Shown here: piece after piece, positions 53,939 through 63,926 of the stretch
Numbering within the stretch: position 1 is the stretch's first letter
How the letters are laid out: each line of letters starts with the position of its first letter
Source of the DNA: Rhodanobacter sp. LX-99
GTDB taxonomy: Bacteria; Pseudomonadota; Gammaproteobacteria; Xanthomonadales; Rhodanobacteraceae
DNA: 64,000 nt
Assembly (NCBI RefSeq): GCF_018599185.1
Contig: NZ_JAHFVL010000003.1
Span: 62,001 to 126,000 of the forward strand
Reading direction: 5' to 3'
The notes under the pieces: model-generated
Database searches by the model: none
What the model saw: the letters and a program-made list of their open reading frames with translations, nothing else
Told to the model about the DNA's origin: nothing
Program-made: the position numbers and the translations under genes

Positions 53939-54748
53939 ATGTTGAAGAAGAAAAGCATCGGAGTCGCACTCGCATGCGCGCTGGCGCTGGGTGCGTGGAG
54001 CGGGACGACGCTGGCGACACCCATCAACGTGAACGGCGTCCACTGGGATACCAGCAGTCCGTTCGACCTGACCATTCAGTCGCTCAACCTTCGCGAAACC
54101 TCGGTTGCGGCCGTCGGCGACATACTTACGGGTTACGGCCAGATCGGTTCGATCAACGGCAGCAACAGCTTTTGCACGGGTTGCGATCTCACGTTCACCT
54201 TCACCTACACGGTGCACAGCATCATCGGCAACCAGGTCGCGTTCGACATGGGAAGTTTCCAGTTCTACACGCAAGCTGCCGGGAGCTTCGACTTCGGCAA
54301 CCCTACCTCGGTCGGCGGTACGCCGTGGCTCACCTTGACGGGCCATACCGCTCCGCGTGCGGGCTTTGCGGATCCCTTCGGGCAACTTTACGCCACAGTC
54401 AACGGGACCATCAGCAATCCCACGCTTGGCTCAGCCGGATTCGGCTTGGTGGATGCCACGGGAGGCCCGGCGAACTTCTTTGTCAACACCAACACCATTT
54501 TTGACGGCATTGGCGGATTCGCGGATTTTTCGCTCGCTTCGTCGTTCCAAACCTTCCCGGCTAGCACCTGTACGTCAATTTCTCCCGACCCAACCAATAT
54601 CTGCCACTATCCGATCGAGGGTAACGGTAATTTGATCGGCAGGTCGACAGTACCCGAGCCGAGTGAGATGGGCCTGCTGGGCCTTGGCTTGGCCTTCCTG
54701 GGCTTGCTTGTCGGGCGGCGCCGCAAAGAGACCGAGGGGCGCGCATAG
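53939..54748 (+). CDS. PEP-CTERM sorting-domain protein (second copy)
   Basis: The 269-aa exported protein has a signal peptide (MLKKKSIGVALACALALGAW to TTLA), a beta-rich Gly/Thr/Ser/Asn-rich body, and the sorting tail VPEPSEMGLLGLGLAFLGLL ending in GRRRKETEGRA. The VPEP motif, hydrophobic helix and basic end are the exosortase substrate signature. The start has GGAGG seven to eight bases upstream. It is related in layout, not closely in sequence, to the copy at 49540. Confidence 0.92.
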   Translation: MLKKKSIGVALACALALGAWSGTTLATPINVNGVHWDTSSPFDLTIQSLNLRETSVAAVGDILTGYGQIGSINGSNSFCTGCDLTFTFTYTVHSIIGNQVAFDMGSFQFYTQAAGSFDFGNPTSVGGTPWLTLTGHTAPRAGFADPFGQLYATVNGTISNPTLGSAGFGLVDATGGPANFFVNTNTIFDGIGGFADFSLASSFQTFPASTCTSISPDPTNICHYPIEGNGNLIGRSTVPEPSEMGLLGLGLAFLGLLVGRRRKETEGRA

Positions 54749-55061
54749 AGCACGCACCTCATGCATGCGGTTTGACGATTGATGGCGCCGCTTCTCGCGA
54801 AGCGGTGCCATTGTCCGTACGCTTGCGTTGAACCGGTTGGCTGGCCGCATGGCGGTCTGTCCTTCAAGCGGCGATTGCCAGGGAACCGCAAACCAACGCC
54901 ATGGCGTGGTCCGGGACCAACTGACTGACACCACTTCCCGGCTCGGCCATCTCCTCCAACCAACGCCGCGCCCCAGCGCCCGGGAATGCTTCCAAGCAAA
55001 CCGGTGTTACCGCAACGGCTTGGTAACGGCTTTACGCAATCACGCCGAGGGCAGATGTCTC
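54749..55061. other. Intergenic region before the ThiF-like gene
   Basis: These 313 bases contain the hairpin at 54783-54810 and otherwise no supported gene. No clear -24/-12 or sigma-70 promoter is obvious for the ThiF-like gene, whose frame remains open upstream to 54828. Confidence 0.45.
54783..54810 (+). terminator. Hairpin after the second PEP-CTERM gene
   Basis: TGGCGCCGCTTC and GAAGCGGTGCCA form a 12-bp stem with one G-U pair and a four-base loop, 34 bases after the stop. The downstream sequence TTGTCC gives only a weak U-tract. Confidence 0.55.
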
Positions 55062-55946
55062 ATGATGTCTGATGCACCGGACACGACTGAGCCGTTCGAC
55101 TACGCAACGGCATTCAGCCGGACGATCGGCTGGATAACCGCGACCGAGCAGGCGAGGCTTCGTTCCAGGCGCGTGGCGATCGCCGGACTCGGCGGTGTCG
55201 GCGGCAGCCATCTGTTGACCCTGACCCGACTCGGTATCCAGTCGTTCAATCTGGCGGATCTCGATCGTTTCGGCACGGAAAATCTGAACCGGCAGGCCGG
55301 GGCGTTCCAGTCGACCATCGGCCAGCCCAAAGTCGACGTCGTGTCCCGCATGGCGCGGGATATCAACCCGGATCTGGACATCAACAAGTTCCCCGGCGGC
55401 GTCACCGTCGACAACATGGAGCAGTTCCTGTCCGGGGTGGATCTGTACGTCGACGGGCTGGACTTTTTCGTGCTCGATATCCGTGCCAAGCTGTTTGCCC
55501 TGTGCGCCGAGCACGGCATTCCGGCGGTTACCGCGGCGCCGTTGGGCATGGGTGCTGCGGTGCTGGCGTTCCTGCCGGGTCAGATGACATTCGAAGAGTA
55601 TTTCCGGTTGGAAGGGAAAACGACCGACGAGCAGTTGCTGCGCTTCATGGTGGGTTTGGCGCCTGCGGTGCTGCATCAAGGCTATCTGGTCGACCCGTCC
55701 GCGGTGGACCTGGTCAACCACCGGGGACCATCGACGCCCATGGCATGTGAAATCTGCGCCGGGATAGCCGGCACCCAGGCGTTGAAGATCCTGCTTGGCA
55801 GGGGCAAGGTGCTCGCGGCACCCCGCGGCCTGCACTTCGATGCCTACCGCAACAAGCTTGCACGTACGTGGCGACCGGGGGGCAACAACAACCCGCTGCA
55901 GCGGCTGCTTCTGGCCGTGGCGCGTCGCCGTTTCATGCGCCACTAG
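55062..55946 (+). CDS. ThiF/E1-like adenylyltransferase
   Basis: The 294-aa protein has the E1 nucleotide-binding motif VAIAGLGGVGGSHLLTLTRL, the acidic loop NLADLDRFGTENLNRQ and PKVDVVSRMARDINPDLDIN, as in ThiF, MoeB and HesA. Only one Cys pair (CEIC) is visible, so the zinc site of MoeB-type proteins is probably incomplete. It should adenylate a carboxylate, but no ubiquitin-like partner is nearby. Start codons at 55062 and 55065 are equivalent choices. Context suggests a link to the nitroreductase-like and acyltransferase genes. Confidence 0.82.
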   Translation: MMSDAPDTTEPFDYATAFSRTIGWITATEQARLRSRRVAIAGLGGVGGSHLLTLTRLGIQSFNLADLDRFGTENLNRQAGAFQSTIGQPKVDVVSRMARDINPDLDINKFPGGVTVDNMEQFLSGVDLYVDGLDFFVLDIRAKLFALCAEHGIPAVTAAPLGMGAAVLAFLPGQMTFEEYFRLEGKTTDEQLLRFMVGLAPAVLHQGYLVDPSAVDLVNHRGPSTPMACEICAGIAGTQALKILLGRGKVLAAPRGLHFDAYRNKLARTWRPGGNNNPLQRLLLAVARRRFMRH

Positions 55947-56173
55947 CTGCATGCACAGACAAGTGGGCGAAGAAGAGAATCTGGCTTACCGGCCGCCGGA
56001 CCTGGAGTTGCAGCGGTAGCTCCTCATGCCCGACTCGTGTGCTTCGCCGCACCCGTACCGTGAAGCCGGCAGAGTCCCGTAATGACAGCGCAAGACTCTC
56101 GCGGGACCAGCCGGAATGCAGGCAGCGTCTTGCTACACTCAGCCGACCTTGGAAACCGAGGGGGTGTCTCGTC

Positions 56174-57343
56174 ATGCAGCGGCTCAGGATTGATTTGATC
56201 GCGGCCGCGCGACCCAACTTCATGAAGGTCGCGCCGCTGTTCCATGCGTTGCACGAGCAGCCGTGGTGCCGCTTGCGGCTGGTGCACACCGGCCAGCATT
56301 ACGACCAGAACATGTCGGAAGCCTTTTTTCGTGACCTGAAGTTGCCGCCGCCGGATCTGCACCTGGGCGTGGGCAGCGGCAGCCACGCGAAGCAAACCGC
56401 CAACGTGATGCTTGCCTACGAAGAGGCCTGCACTGGGGACCGACCGGACCTGGTCGTGGTGGTCGGGGATGTCAATTCAACGGTGGCCTGCGCTCTGGTC
56501 GGCGCGAAACTGCACATCCCGGTCGCGCACCTGGAGGCCGGGTTGCGCAGCGGCGACCGCCGGATGCCCGAGGAAATCAACCGACTGGTGACCGACACGC
56601 TGGCGGACATCCTGTGGACGCCGTCGCCGGACGCGGACGAGCACCTCGCCGCCGAAGGCGTGCCGCCGGAAAAGATCACCCGCGTCGGCAACATCATGAT
56701 CGATTCCTACGAACTCATGCGCGAGCACATCGATGCCGCTGGCGAGCGGCGCCGACTCGGGCTGGAGAATCGCGCGTACGCGGTGGTGACCCTGCATCGC
56801 CCATCCAACGTGGACGCACCCGGTCCGCTCACGGCGCTGGTCACTCAACTGATCCGCATGGCGGCCAGATTGCCGCTGGTGTTTCCGGTGCACCCGCGCA
56901 CCCGCAAGAACCTGGAAGCCTTCGGCCTATGGTCGAAACTGGCAGACGCGCCCAACCTGCAAGTGATCGAACCGCTCGGTTACGTGGACTTCATGAACCT
57001 GGCGTGCGGTGCGCACCTGACCATCACGGATTCGGGCGGTATCCAGGAGGAAACCACCTATCTCGGCATACCCTGCCTGACATTGCGCACCACGACCGAG
57101 CGGCCGATCACGATCACGGAAGGCACCAACCGCTTGGTGACTGCCGCCGAGCTGGTGCCCGCGATGGACGAGATTCTCGCCGGTCGCTGGCCGCATGGTC
57201 GCAAGCCCCAACTTTGGGACGGACATGCCGCGGCACGCGTTGCGGCCGACATTCGCCGGCGCCTGCTGAGCGTACCGCCACGCGTTGCCGAAGCAACGAC
57301 GGTTCCCGCCACCGTCAACCAGCGTACGCTGGGCAATGCCTGA
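56174..57343 (+). CDS. wecB: UDP-N-acetylglucosamine 2-epimerase (non-hydrolysing)
   Basis: The 389-aa enzyme interconverts UDP-GlcNAc and UDP-ManNAc for polysaccharide synthesis. Characteristic segments are ARPNFMKVAPLFHAL, HTGQHYDQNMS, VVVGDVNSTVACAL, HLEAGLRSGDRRMPEEINR, VVTLHRPSNVD and TDSGGIQEETTYLGIPCLTL. It belongs to the exopolysaccharide side of exosortase loci. GAGGGGG precedes the ATG at 56174. A 226-base gap separates it from the ThiF-like gene, so it may start a new unit leading into prsK. Confidence 0.93.
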   Translation: MQRLRIDLIAAARPNFMKVAPLFHALHEQPWCRLRLVHTGQHYDQNMSEAFFRDLKLPPPDLHLGVGSGSHAKQTANVMLAYEEACTGDRPDLVVVVGDVNSTVACALVGAKLHIPVAHLEAGLRSGDRRMPEEINRLVTDTLADILWTPSPDADEHLAAEGVPPEKITRVGNIMIDSYELMREHIDAAGERRRLGLENRAYAVVTLHRPSNVDAPGPLTALVTQLIRMAARLPLVFPVHPRTRKNLEAFGLWSKLADAPNLQVIEPLGYVDFMNLACGAHLTITDSGGIQEETTYLGIPCLTLRTTTERPITITEGTNRLVTAAELVPAMDEILAGRWPHGRKPQLWDGHAAARVAADIRRRLLSVPPRVAEATTVPATVNQRTLGNA

Positions 57344-57410
57344 ACCCGGGAGCGGGCATATGCCCGGTTGAGCGCAGACAACCGCGTTGCACGTCAGGAA
57401 TCGTCCAGAT

Positions 57411-59492
57411 ATGCACGTCATCATCATCGCCAGTTACTTGACCGCCGCCGCCGCGTTCCTCGCCGGCACGGCGCTGCTTGGCGTCAGTTGGCGCGGTCAG
57501 CGCACTGGTGCCCTGCTGATCCTGGCCACGCTGGTCTCGGTCCTGTGGGGCGTGTTTCTGGCTTACGCCGAATGGCAGCATACGGTGGCGGTCAACTGGG
57601 TGCTGCTGGCCGAGGTTCTGCGCTACGGCGCCTGGATCGTTTTCGTGGGCGCCCTGTTCAGCGCCTGGCCGATGTCCGGCCTGCTCCGCGGCTTGCACGT
57701 CGTTGCGCATGCGCTCTGGGTCGTGCTCGCCCTCTACTGCCTGGGGCCGGCGACGGGTTTCCCGCGCGCGACCGGGCTGCCGTTCAGCGTCAACGTACCG
57801 CTGATCGGCATGCTGCTGCTCGCCCTCACTGGCGTGGTGTTTCTCGAACAGATCTACCGCAACGTGCAACTGGAACAACGCTGGGCGCTCAAATTCCTGG
57901 TGATCGCGCTCGGCCTGCTGTTCGCCTACGACATCTTTCTGTATTCCTACGCGATGCTCTACCGGCAGTTCAACGCCAGCGCGTGGGCGGCGCGCGGCTT
58001 CATCGATGCCTTGCTGGTACCGCTGTTGCTGGTGGCGGCGGCGCGCAACCCGCAGTGGTCGCTGGATGTGGGGGTATCGCGGCGCGCGGTGTTCTATTCC
58101 ACGAGCCTGCTGGTGGTCGCGCTTTACATCATCGCCACGGCGATCGGCGGTTATTACGTGCGCCTGTATGGCGGCGACTGGGGCCGGGTGGCGGAAATCA
58201 CGCTCGTCTGCTTCGCGCTGCTGCTGGTGCTGTTGATCGCATTCTCCGGCCAGGCGCGATCGCGCCTGCGGGTATTTCTGCACAAGAACTTCTTCAGCTT
58301 CCGCCACGACTATCGCGAAGAATGGCTGCGGCTGACCGCTACGCTGTCTGCCAGCGACACGGAGTTGTCGCAGCGCGCGGTACGCGCGATCGCGCAGATC
58401 ATGGACAGCCCGGCCGGCGCGCTGTTCATGCGCGGCGACGCCGATGAATTCGTACCGGAAGCGCGCTGGAACATGCCGACGCCAGCCGGCCTGAAGCTTC
58501 CGGCCGGCATGCCGGCGTTCGGGCTCATGCGCACGCGCCGGTGGATTTATGACTTGAGCGAACCGCCGCCGCTGGGTGACGAACAACTGCGGGCGCCGCC
58601 CGAATTGACTGACCTGCCGCGCGCATGGCTGCTGGTGCCACTGGTGCTGGAAGACCGGCTCGTCGGTTTCGTGGTACTGGCGCAAGCGCGCGCGCGCCGC
58701 GCGTTCGATTGGGAGGACATTGATTTGCTCCGGGCAGCCGGCAGTCAGGTGGCCGGCATCATGGCGCAGGCGGCCGATGCCCGGCGCCTGGCCGAGGCGC
58801 GCCAGTTTGAGGGCTTCAACCGGCTCACCGCGTTCCTGATGCACGACCTCAAGAACCTCGCAGCCCAGCAATCGTTGCTGCTGCAGAACGCCGAACGCCA
58901 CAAGCACAATCCGGCGTTCGTGGACGACATGCTCGCGACCGTGGCAAATTCAGTGCAGCGCATCTCGCGCCTGCTCGAGCAGTTGCGCGGCGATGCGGCA
59001 CCGGCCAAACACGGTCGCGTGCCACTGGCGGCGGTGCTCGACAAGGCGCTCGACGAGTGCCGCGCGCAGTCGCCGCGACCGGAGTACCTGCCGGTCACTG
59101 ACGACCTGTGGGTGCAGACAGATACCGAACAGCTGGCCACGGTGCTCGGTCACGTAATCCGCAACGCCCAGGATGCAGCGCAGGCCCACGGTCATGTCAT
59201 GCTGAGAGTCAAGCGCGAATCCGGACACGCCACCATTGAAATCGAGGATGACGGAGTAGGCATGGACGAGGAATTCATCCGCAATCGGCTGTTCAAGCCA
59301 TTTTTCACCACCAAGGCAAGCAAGGGCATGGGCATCGGCGCCTATCAGGCTCGCGCGTACGTGCATTCGCTGGGCGGAACGATGCGTGTGAACAGCACCC
59401 CGGGCCAAGGCAGCGTGTTCACGATTCAATTGCCGCTGGCCGAGCCCGCCGGAGCCGCCATAGTGGCGGACAAGCCGCAGACCGCGCCATGA
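57411..59492 (+). CDS. prsK: PEP-CTERM-system sensor histidine kinase PrsK
   Basis: The 693-aa kinase has an N-terminal region of about eight hydrophobic segments (to residue about 275), a GAF-like sensor domain (about 300-450), then the H-box FLMHDLKNLAAQQSLLLQNA and a HATPase domain with VIRNAQDAA, IEDDGVGMDEEF and GMGIGAYQAR. This layout is diagnostic of PrsK, which pairs with the sigma-54 activator PrsR in exosortase loci. Its stop overlaps the prsR start (ATGA). Confidence 0.93.
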   Translation: MHVIIIASYLTAAAAFLAGTALLGVSWRGQRTGALLILATLVSVLWGVFLAYAEWQHTVAVNWVLLAEVLRYGAWIVFVGALFSAWPMSGLLRGLHVVAHALWVVLALYCLGPATGFPRATGLPFSVNVPLIGMLLLALTGVVFLEQIYRNVQLEQRWALKFLVIALGLLFAYDIFLYSYAMLYRQFNASAWAARGFIDALLVPLLLVAAARNPQWSLDVGVSRRAVFYSTSLLVVALYIIATAIGGYYVRLYGGDWGRVAEITLVCFALLLVLLIAFSGQARSRLRVFLHKNFFSFRHDYREEWLRLTATLSASDTELSQRAVRAIAQIMDSPAGALFMRGDADEFVPEARWNMPTPAGLKLPAGMPAFGLMRTRRWIYDLSEPPPLGDEQLRAPPELTDLPRAWLLVPLVLEDRLVGFVVLAQARARRAFDWEDIDLLRAAGSQVAGIMAQAADARRLAEARQFEGFNRLTAFLMHDLKNLAAQQSLLLQNAERHKHNPAFVDDMLATVANSVQRISRLLEQLRGDAAPAKHGRVPLAAVLDKALDECRAQSPRPEYLPVTDDLWVQTDTEQLATVLGHVIRNAQDAAQAHGHVMLRVKRESGHATIEIEDDGVGMDEEFIRNRLFKPFFTTKASKGMGIGAYQARAYVHSLGGTMRVNSTPGQGSVFTIQLPLAEPAGAAIVADKPQTAP

Positions 59493-60850
59493 ACCAGAAG
59501 CAGCGCTGCCTGTTGATCGTCGAGGACGATGCCGGCCTGCAGCGCCAGCTGCGCTGGAGCTTCGAGGATTACGACGTGGTCATGGCCGGTGATCGGCCGA
59601 CCGCGCTCGCCCTGCTGCGCCGCCATGAGCCGGCGGTGGTGCTGCAGGATCTGGGCTTGCCCCCGGACGCCACCGGCACCTCCGAGGGCTTCGCCACGAT
59701 CGCGGAAATCCTGCGGGACGCACCGCACACCAAGATCGTCGTGGTCACCGGCAACGGCGACCGTGACAACGCGGTCAAGTCCATCGGCTGCGGCGCCTAC
59801 GATTTCTGCTCCAAGCCACTGGAGTTGGAAGTCCTGCGCCTGATCGTGGATCGCGCATTCCGCGTGCATGAACTGGAGGCCGAGAACCGCAAGCTCAGAA
59901 GCCAGCCGACCACGGTGCTCGAAGGCATCATCGGCAGCAGTGAAGCCATGCTCGATGCCTACCGGCTGATAGAGAAGGTCAGTCCTTCCAACGCCACCGT
60001 CCTGCTGCTCGGCGAAACCGGCACCGGCAAGGAGGTGTTCGCGCGTGCGGTGCACCGCCTGAGTACGCGGTGCGACGGGCCATTCGTGGCAATCAACTGC
60101 GCGGCCATTCCTGAAACCCTGCTGGAAGCCGAGCTGTTTGGCCACGAGAAAGGCGCCTACACCGGCGCGCACAAGCAGACCAAGGGCAAGATCGAACTGG
60201 CGGTCAACGGCACCCTGCTGCTCGACGAGATTGGCGACATGCCGTTTGCGCTACAGGCCAAGCTGCTGCGGTTTTTGGAGGAGCGGGTGGTCGAGCGCAT
60301 CGGTGGACGGGAACTGATTCCGGTGGATGTGCGCATCATCTGCGCGACGCATCAGGACCTGCCGGCGCTGATCAGTGCAGGGCGCTTCCGCGAGGATTTG
60401 TTTTACCGCATCAGCGAAGTGACCATCCGGCTTCCGCCGCTGCGTGAACGTGCCGGTGACATAGCGCCCCTGGCACGGCATTTTCTCGAGCAGGCGGCCA
60501 GCCGCCATGGCCGCGCAGTCCATGGTTTTACCGCCAAGGCGCTCAAGGCCATCGAGGCGTGCCCGTGGCGCGGCAACGTGCGCGAGTTGGAAAACGCGGT
60601 CAACAGCGCAGTCATCATGGCGGACGGGAAGCAGATCGAGCTGGAGGAGTTGCACCTTGGTGCGGCCAGCAATGATATTCTGGACTTGCGCAAAGTACGA
60701 AACGACGCTGAAAAACGCGCGATCCAGCGGGCTCTGACCCAGGCCGGCGGCAACCTCTCGCATGTCGCCGGCTTGCTCGGGATCAGCCGCCCGACGCTCT
60801 ATGATCTTCTGGACAAGCATGGCTTGAAAAAGCCTACCGATGCAGATTGA
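59489..60850 (+). CDS. prsR: PEP-CTERM-system sigma-54 response regulator PrsR
   Basis: The 453-aa regulator has an N-terminal receiver domain (LLIVEDDAGLQRQLRWSFED, phosphoacceptor Asp in VVLQDLGLPPD, Lys in CSKPLELEVL), an AAA+ domain with Walker A GETGTGKEVFARAV and the sigma-54 loop GAYTGA, and a Fis-type DNA-binding helix-turn-helix (GGNLSHVAGLLGISRPTLYD). It should be phosphorylated by PrsK and activate the -24/-12 promoters of the PEP-CTERM genes in this window. Confidence 0.94.
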   Translation: MNQKQRCLLIVEDDAGLQRQLRWSFEDYDVVMAGDRPTALALLRRHEPAVVLQDLGLPPDATGTSEGFATIAEILRDAPHTKIVVVTGNGDRDNAVKSIGCGAYDFCSKPLELEVLRLIVDRAFRVHELEAENRKLRSQPTTVLEGIIGSSEAMLDAYRLIEKVSPSNATVLLLGETGTGKEVFARAVHRLSTRCDGPFVAINCAAIPETLLEAELFGHEKGAYTGAHKQTKGKIELAVNGTLLLDEIGDMPFALQAKLLRFLEERVVERIGGRELIPVDVRIICATHQDLPALISAGRFREDLFYRISEVTIRLPPLRERAGDIAPLARHFLEQAASRHGRAVHGFTAKALKAIEACPWRGNVRELENAVNSAVIMADGKQIELEELHLGAASNDILDLRKVRNDAEKRAIQRALTQAGGNLSHVAGLLGISRPTLYDLLDKHGLKKPTDAD

Positions 60851-60887
60851 CCCCGCGCATGGCGCGTGGCGAACTGAGGGTAAAGAC

Positions 60888-63695
60888 ATGCGCTTGATCG
60901 AGCTGAACACGCGGATCGTTCGTTACGGCTTGGCGTTGCTGTGCGCCACCTCGTTGCTGAGCAGTTGCGGCCTCACCAGTGGCCATGGCAGCGTCGACGC
61001 CGGCATCAAGTACCAGGCCAACGGAGAGTATCGCGCGGCCTACATCGAGGCCAAGAAGGTCCTGCAACGCGACAGCAAGAACGGCGAGGCCTGGCTGCTG
61101 CTCGGGCAAGCCTCGTTGATGCTCGGCAATCCAAAGGACGCCCTGAGCGAACTGCAAAACGCCGAGGCGAACGGGGTGCCGGCAGAACGTTGGGCGGTGC
61201 CCATGGGACGCGCGCTGCTGGCGACGCAGCAATACGACAAGCTGCTTGCAACCCTGACTCCCGACAAGCCCTACGAGCCCAAGGTCAAGGCGCGCGTAGC
61301 TGTGCTGCGGGGCGACGCCTATCGCGGGCTCAAGCAATTCGACCTGGCCCGGCAAGCGTACACGGCCGTGTTGCCAGCGGACCCGAAGAACCCGGGCGCG
61401 CTGGTGGGACTGGCCCAGCTGGCAGCCATCGCCAACGATCCGGGCTCCGCCGGCAAGTACGTGCGACAGGCATTGGCCGCAGCGCCGGACAATCCGCAGG
61501 CCTGGGTCGCGAAGGGCGACCTGGCGTTCGACAGCGCCGATTTCGCCGGCGCCGAAGCGGATTACCAGAAAGCGACAGGCTTCAAGAACCCTGACTGGTT
61601 GCCGCAAGAGCGCTTCTACGCATTGACCCGGCTGGCCAACGCACAGGCGCAGCAAAACCAGTTCGACAAGGCGCTGGCCACCATCCAGACGCTGGAAAAA
61701 ATGTCGCCGAAGCAACCGTATCTGCACTATCTGCACGCCGTGGTGCTGTACAGGCAGGGACATCTGGACGCGGCGATTTCCGAGCTTCAGCAGGTACTCC
61801 AGGTGTCGCCGGATAACGCCCAGGCGCAACTGCTCATGGGCGCAGTCAACTACGCGCAAGGCAACTACGGCCAAGCGGAAATGTACCTCAGCAACGCCAT
61901 GGGCATGGATCAGAAAAATGTCGATGTCCGCAAGTTGCTCGCGCTCACCCTCTATCGCGAAGGACGCTCGCGCCAGGCATTGGATACACTCCGGCCGGCC
62001 TTGCCGGGCACGCCGTCCGACACCGAGCTGCTGGCGCTGTTGGAGAGAGCCGCCACAGCGGGCGCCGGTTCACCAGGGGCGGTAGCCGCCTCAACCAGTG
62101 CAAGCAATCCGTCCGATACCCAGTTCGCACGCGCCGGCAACGCTCTCGCCAGCGGAAATGAAACGGAAGCGATCCGCCTGCTGCAGGAGATTCCCGCGGG
62201 CAATGCCTCTACCGAGGCGCGCCGCAACAGCCTTCTGGTCATGACCTACGTGCGCGAGCAGCGCCCGGCCGAGGCAGTCAAGGTGGCGGCCGCATACGCG
62301 TCCAGCAATCCGCGCGACAGCGCCGCGCACCTGCTGTACGGGACCGCGCTGGTCGCCGCCGGTCAGCGCCCCGAGGCACGCGCCCAGTACTCCGAGGCCT
62401 TGAAACTGGACCCGGAAAATCTTGCCGCGCTCCTGAGCCTGGGCAGCCTGGATTCACTGGAAGGCCATCACGAAGCTGCTGCCGGCAGCTACGCAACGGT
62501 GTTGAAAAAAGACCCGCACAACGCGGCGGCGATGACCGCGCTCGGTCAGCTCGCCGCGCTGCAGGGCGACAAGGCGGAAGCCGCCAAGCGATTCAAGCAG
62601 GCCATCGACGCGGCGCCGAAATCCACCACCGCGTATATCGCACTGGTGGTGCTGTACAGCGAAAGCGGCAAATTCGACGAAGCCGTGAGCACGGCTAAAC
62701 AGCTGATGGCCGCCAGCCCCGACAACCCGGCGGCGCTCAATGCCCTCGGGGCGGCGGAACTCAATGCCGGCCGTCATGGCGAAGCGTTGAAACCGCTGCA
62801 GCAGGCCGTGAACTTCGCACCGCAGGTGCCCTTGTACCGCACCAATCTGGCGCGCGCGCAGATCCTCGGCAAAGATACGAAGGCTGCCGAAGGCAATCTC
62901 GACGCGGCGATCAAGGCCGATCCGGGTCAAGTGACGGCCGTGGTGATGCGGGCATTCCTGAAGTTGCAGGACCACGATCTGGCAGGCGCCACTGCCCTCG
63001 CGCAAATGCTGCAGAAACAACCCGCCACCAAGGCAGCGGGCTTCTCGCTGGAGGGCGACCTGTACATGGCGAACAAGTCTTATCGCGAAGCCGCCCAGGC
63101 CTACCAGCAGGGACTGAAGCTCCAGTACGACCGGCCGCTGGTGGTCAAGAGCTTCCTGGCGCTGAGCCAAAGCGGGGCCAACGCGCCGGAAGGCGTACTG
63201 CGCGACTGGTTGGCCAAGCATCCTGACGATGCCGCCACCCGCCTGCTGCTGGCCGACCACTACCTGAACCACACGCAGAACGCGCTGGCTGCCGGCCAGT
63301 ACGAGCAGGTGTTGAAGACGTATCCGTCCAACATCGACGCACTCAACAACCTCGCCTGGATTTACACGGAACAAAACAATCCCAAGGCGCTGGCACTGGC
63401 GGAGCGGGCGTACAAACTGGCGTCTGAATCGCCGGGCATTGCGGACACCTACGCCTGGGCGCTGGTCGCGCACAACCAGCCCAGAACCGCACTGCCGATC
63501 CTGCTGCAAGCAGCCAAGGCGGCACCCAAGGCACCGGCGATCCAATATCACCTGGCCGTGGCCCAGGCGCGCACCGGCGACCAGGCCGGCGCGCGAAGCA
63601 CGCTCGCGGTGCTGCAAAAATCAGGCGCCGATTTTCAGGACAGGCCCGCCGCGGAAAAACTGTATCGCGAGTTGACCGGCGTAGCCGCCAAGTAG
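60888..63695 (+). CDS. prsT: PEP-CTERM-system TPR-repeat lipoprotein PrsT
   Basis: The 935-aa protein has a lipoprotein signal (YGLALLCATSLLSSC, lipobox LSSC) followed by about 20 tetratricopeptide repeats through to the C-terminus (for example AYIEAKKVLQRDSKNGEAWL and ALNNLAWIYTEQNNPKALAL). This size and layout match PrsT, the large TPR lipoprotein always found beside PrsK/PrsR in exosortase/polysaccharide loci. ATG 60888, 37 bases after prsR, is preceded by GAGGG. It probably scaffolds polysaccharide export in the periplasm. Confidence 0.92.
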   Translation: MRLIELNTRIVRYGLALLCATSLLSSCGLTSGHGSVDAGIKYQANGEYRAAYIEAKKVLQRDSKNGEAWLLLGQASLMLGNPKDALSELQNAEANGVPAERWAVPMGRALLATQQYDKLLATLTPDKPYEPKVKARVAVLRGDAYRGLKQFDLARQAYTAVLPADPKNPGALVGLAQLAAIANDPGSAGKYVRQALAAAPDNPQAWVAKGDLAFDSADFAGAEADYQKATGFKNPDWLPQERFYALTRLANAQAQQNQFDKALATIQTLEKMSPKQPYLHYLHAVVLYRQGHLDAAISELQQVLQVSPDNAQAQLLMGAVNYAQGNYGQAEMYLSNAMGMDQKNVDVRKLLALTLYREGRSRQALDTLRPALPGTPSDTELLALLERAATAGAGSPGAVAASTSASNPSDTQFARAGNALASGNETEAIRLLQEIPAGNASTEARRNSLLVMTYVREQRPAEAVKVAAAYASSNPRDSAAHLLYGTALVAAGQRPEARAQYSEALKLDPENLAALLSLGSLDSLEGHHEAAAGSYATVLKKDPHNAAAMTALGQLAALQGDKAEAAKRFKQAIDAAPKSTTAYIALVVLYSESGKFDEAVSTAKQLMAASPDNPAALNALGAAELNAGRHGEALKPLQQAVNFAPQVPLYRTNLARAQILGKDTKAAEGNLDAAIKADPGQVTAVVMRAFLKLQDHDLAGATALAQMLQKQPATKAAGFSLEGDLYMANKSYREAAQAYQQGLKLQYDRPLVVKSFLALSQSGANAPEGVLRDWLAKHPDDAATRLLLADHYLNHTQNALAAGQYEQVLKTYPSNIDALNNLAWIYTEQNNPKALALAERAYKLASESPGIADTYAWALVAHNQPRTALPILLQAAKAAPKAPAIQYHLAVAQARTGDQAGARSTLAVLQKSGADFQDRPAAEKLYRELTGVAAK

Positions 63696-63722
63696 GCGGA
63701 AGACATCGGCGGTTTCGCGCTC

Positions 63723-63926
63723 TTACCGACTTCCGACATAAAAACACAGAAGAATCAGCCCAACCCCGATGGCCCAACCGGTGGCCAGCGCAACCAAAAG
63801 CCGACCGGTCCGGGTGCTTTTCAGACGCCAACACAGATCGCTCAGCAACCACCACAGGCCGGTGAAAACGGCGAGCGCAAAAACGCCCCAACCCAGATGT
63901 CCGGATGACCACAAGAAGTCACTCAT
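63723..63926 (-). CDS. Small two-helix membrane protein
   Basis: The 67-aa product has two hydrophobic segments (GHLGWGVFALAVFTGLWWLL and LLVALATGWAIGVGLILLCF) separated by a basic loop, LKSTRTGR. No family is recognised. Its ATG overlaps the stop of the gene entering from the right edge (ATGA), which supports it as a real, co-translated gene convergent with prsT. Confidence 0.6.
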   Translation of the reverse strand: MSDFLWSSGHLGWGVFALAVFTGLWWLLSDLCWRLKSTRTGRLLVALATGWAIGVGLILLCFYVGSR

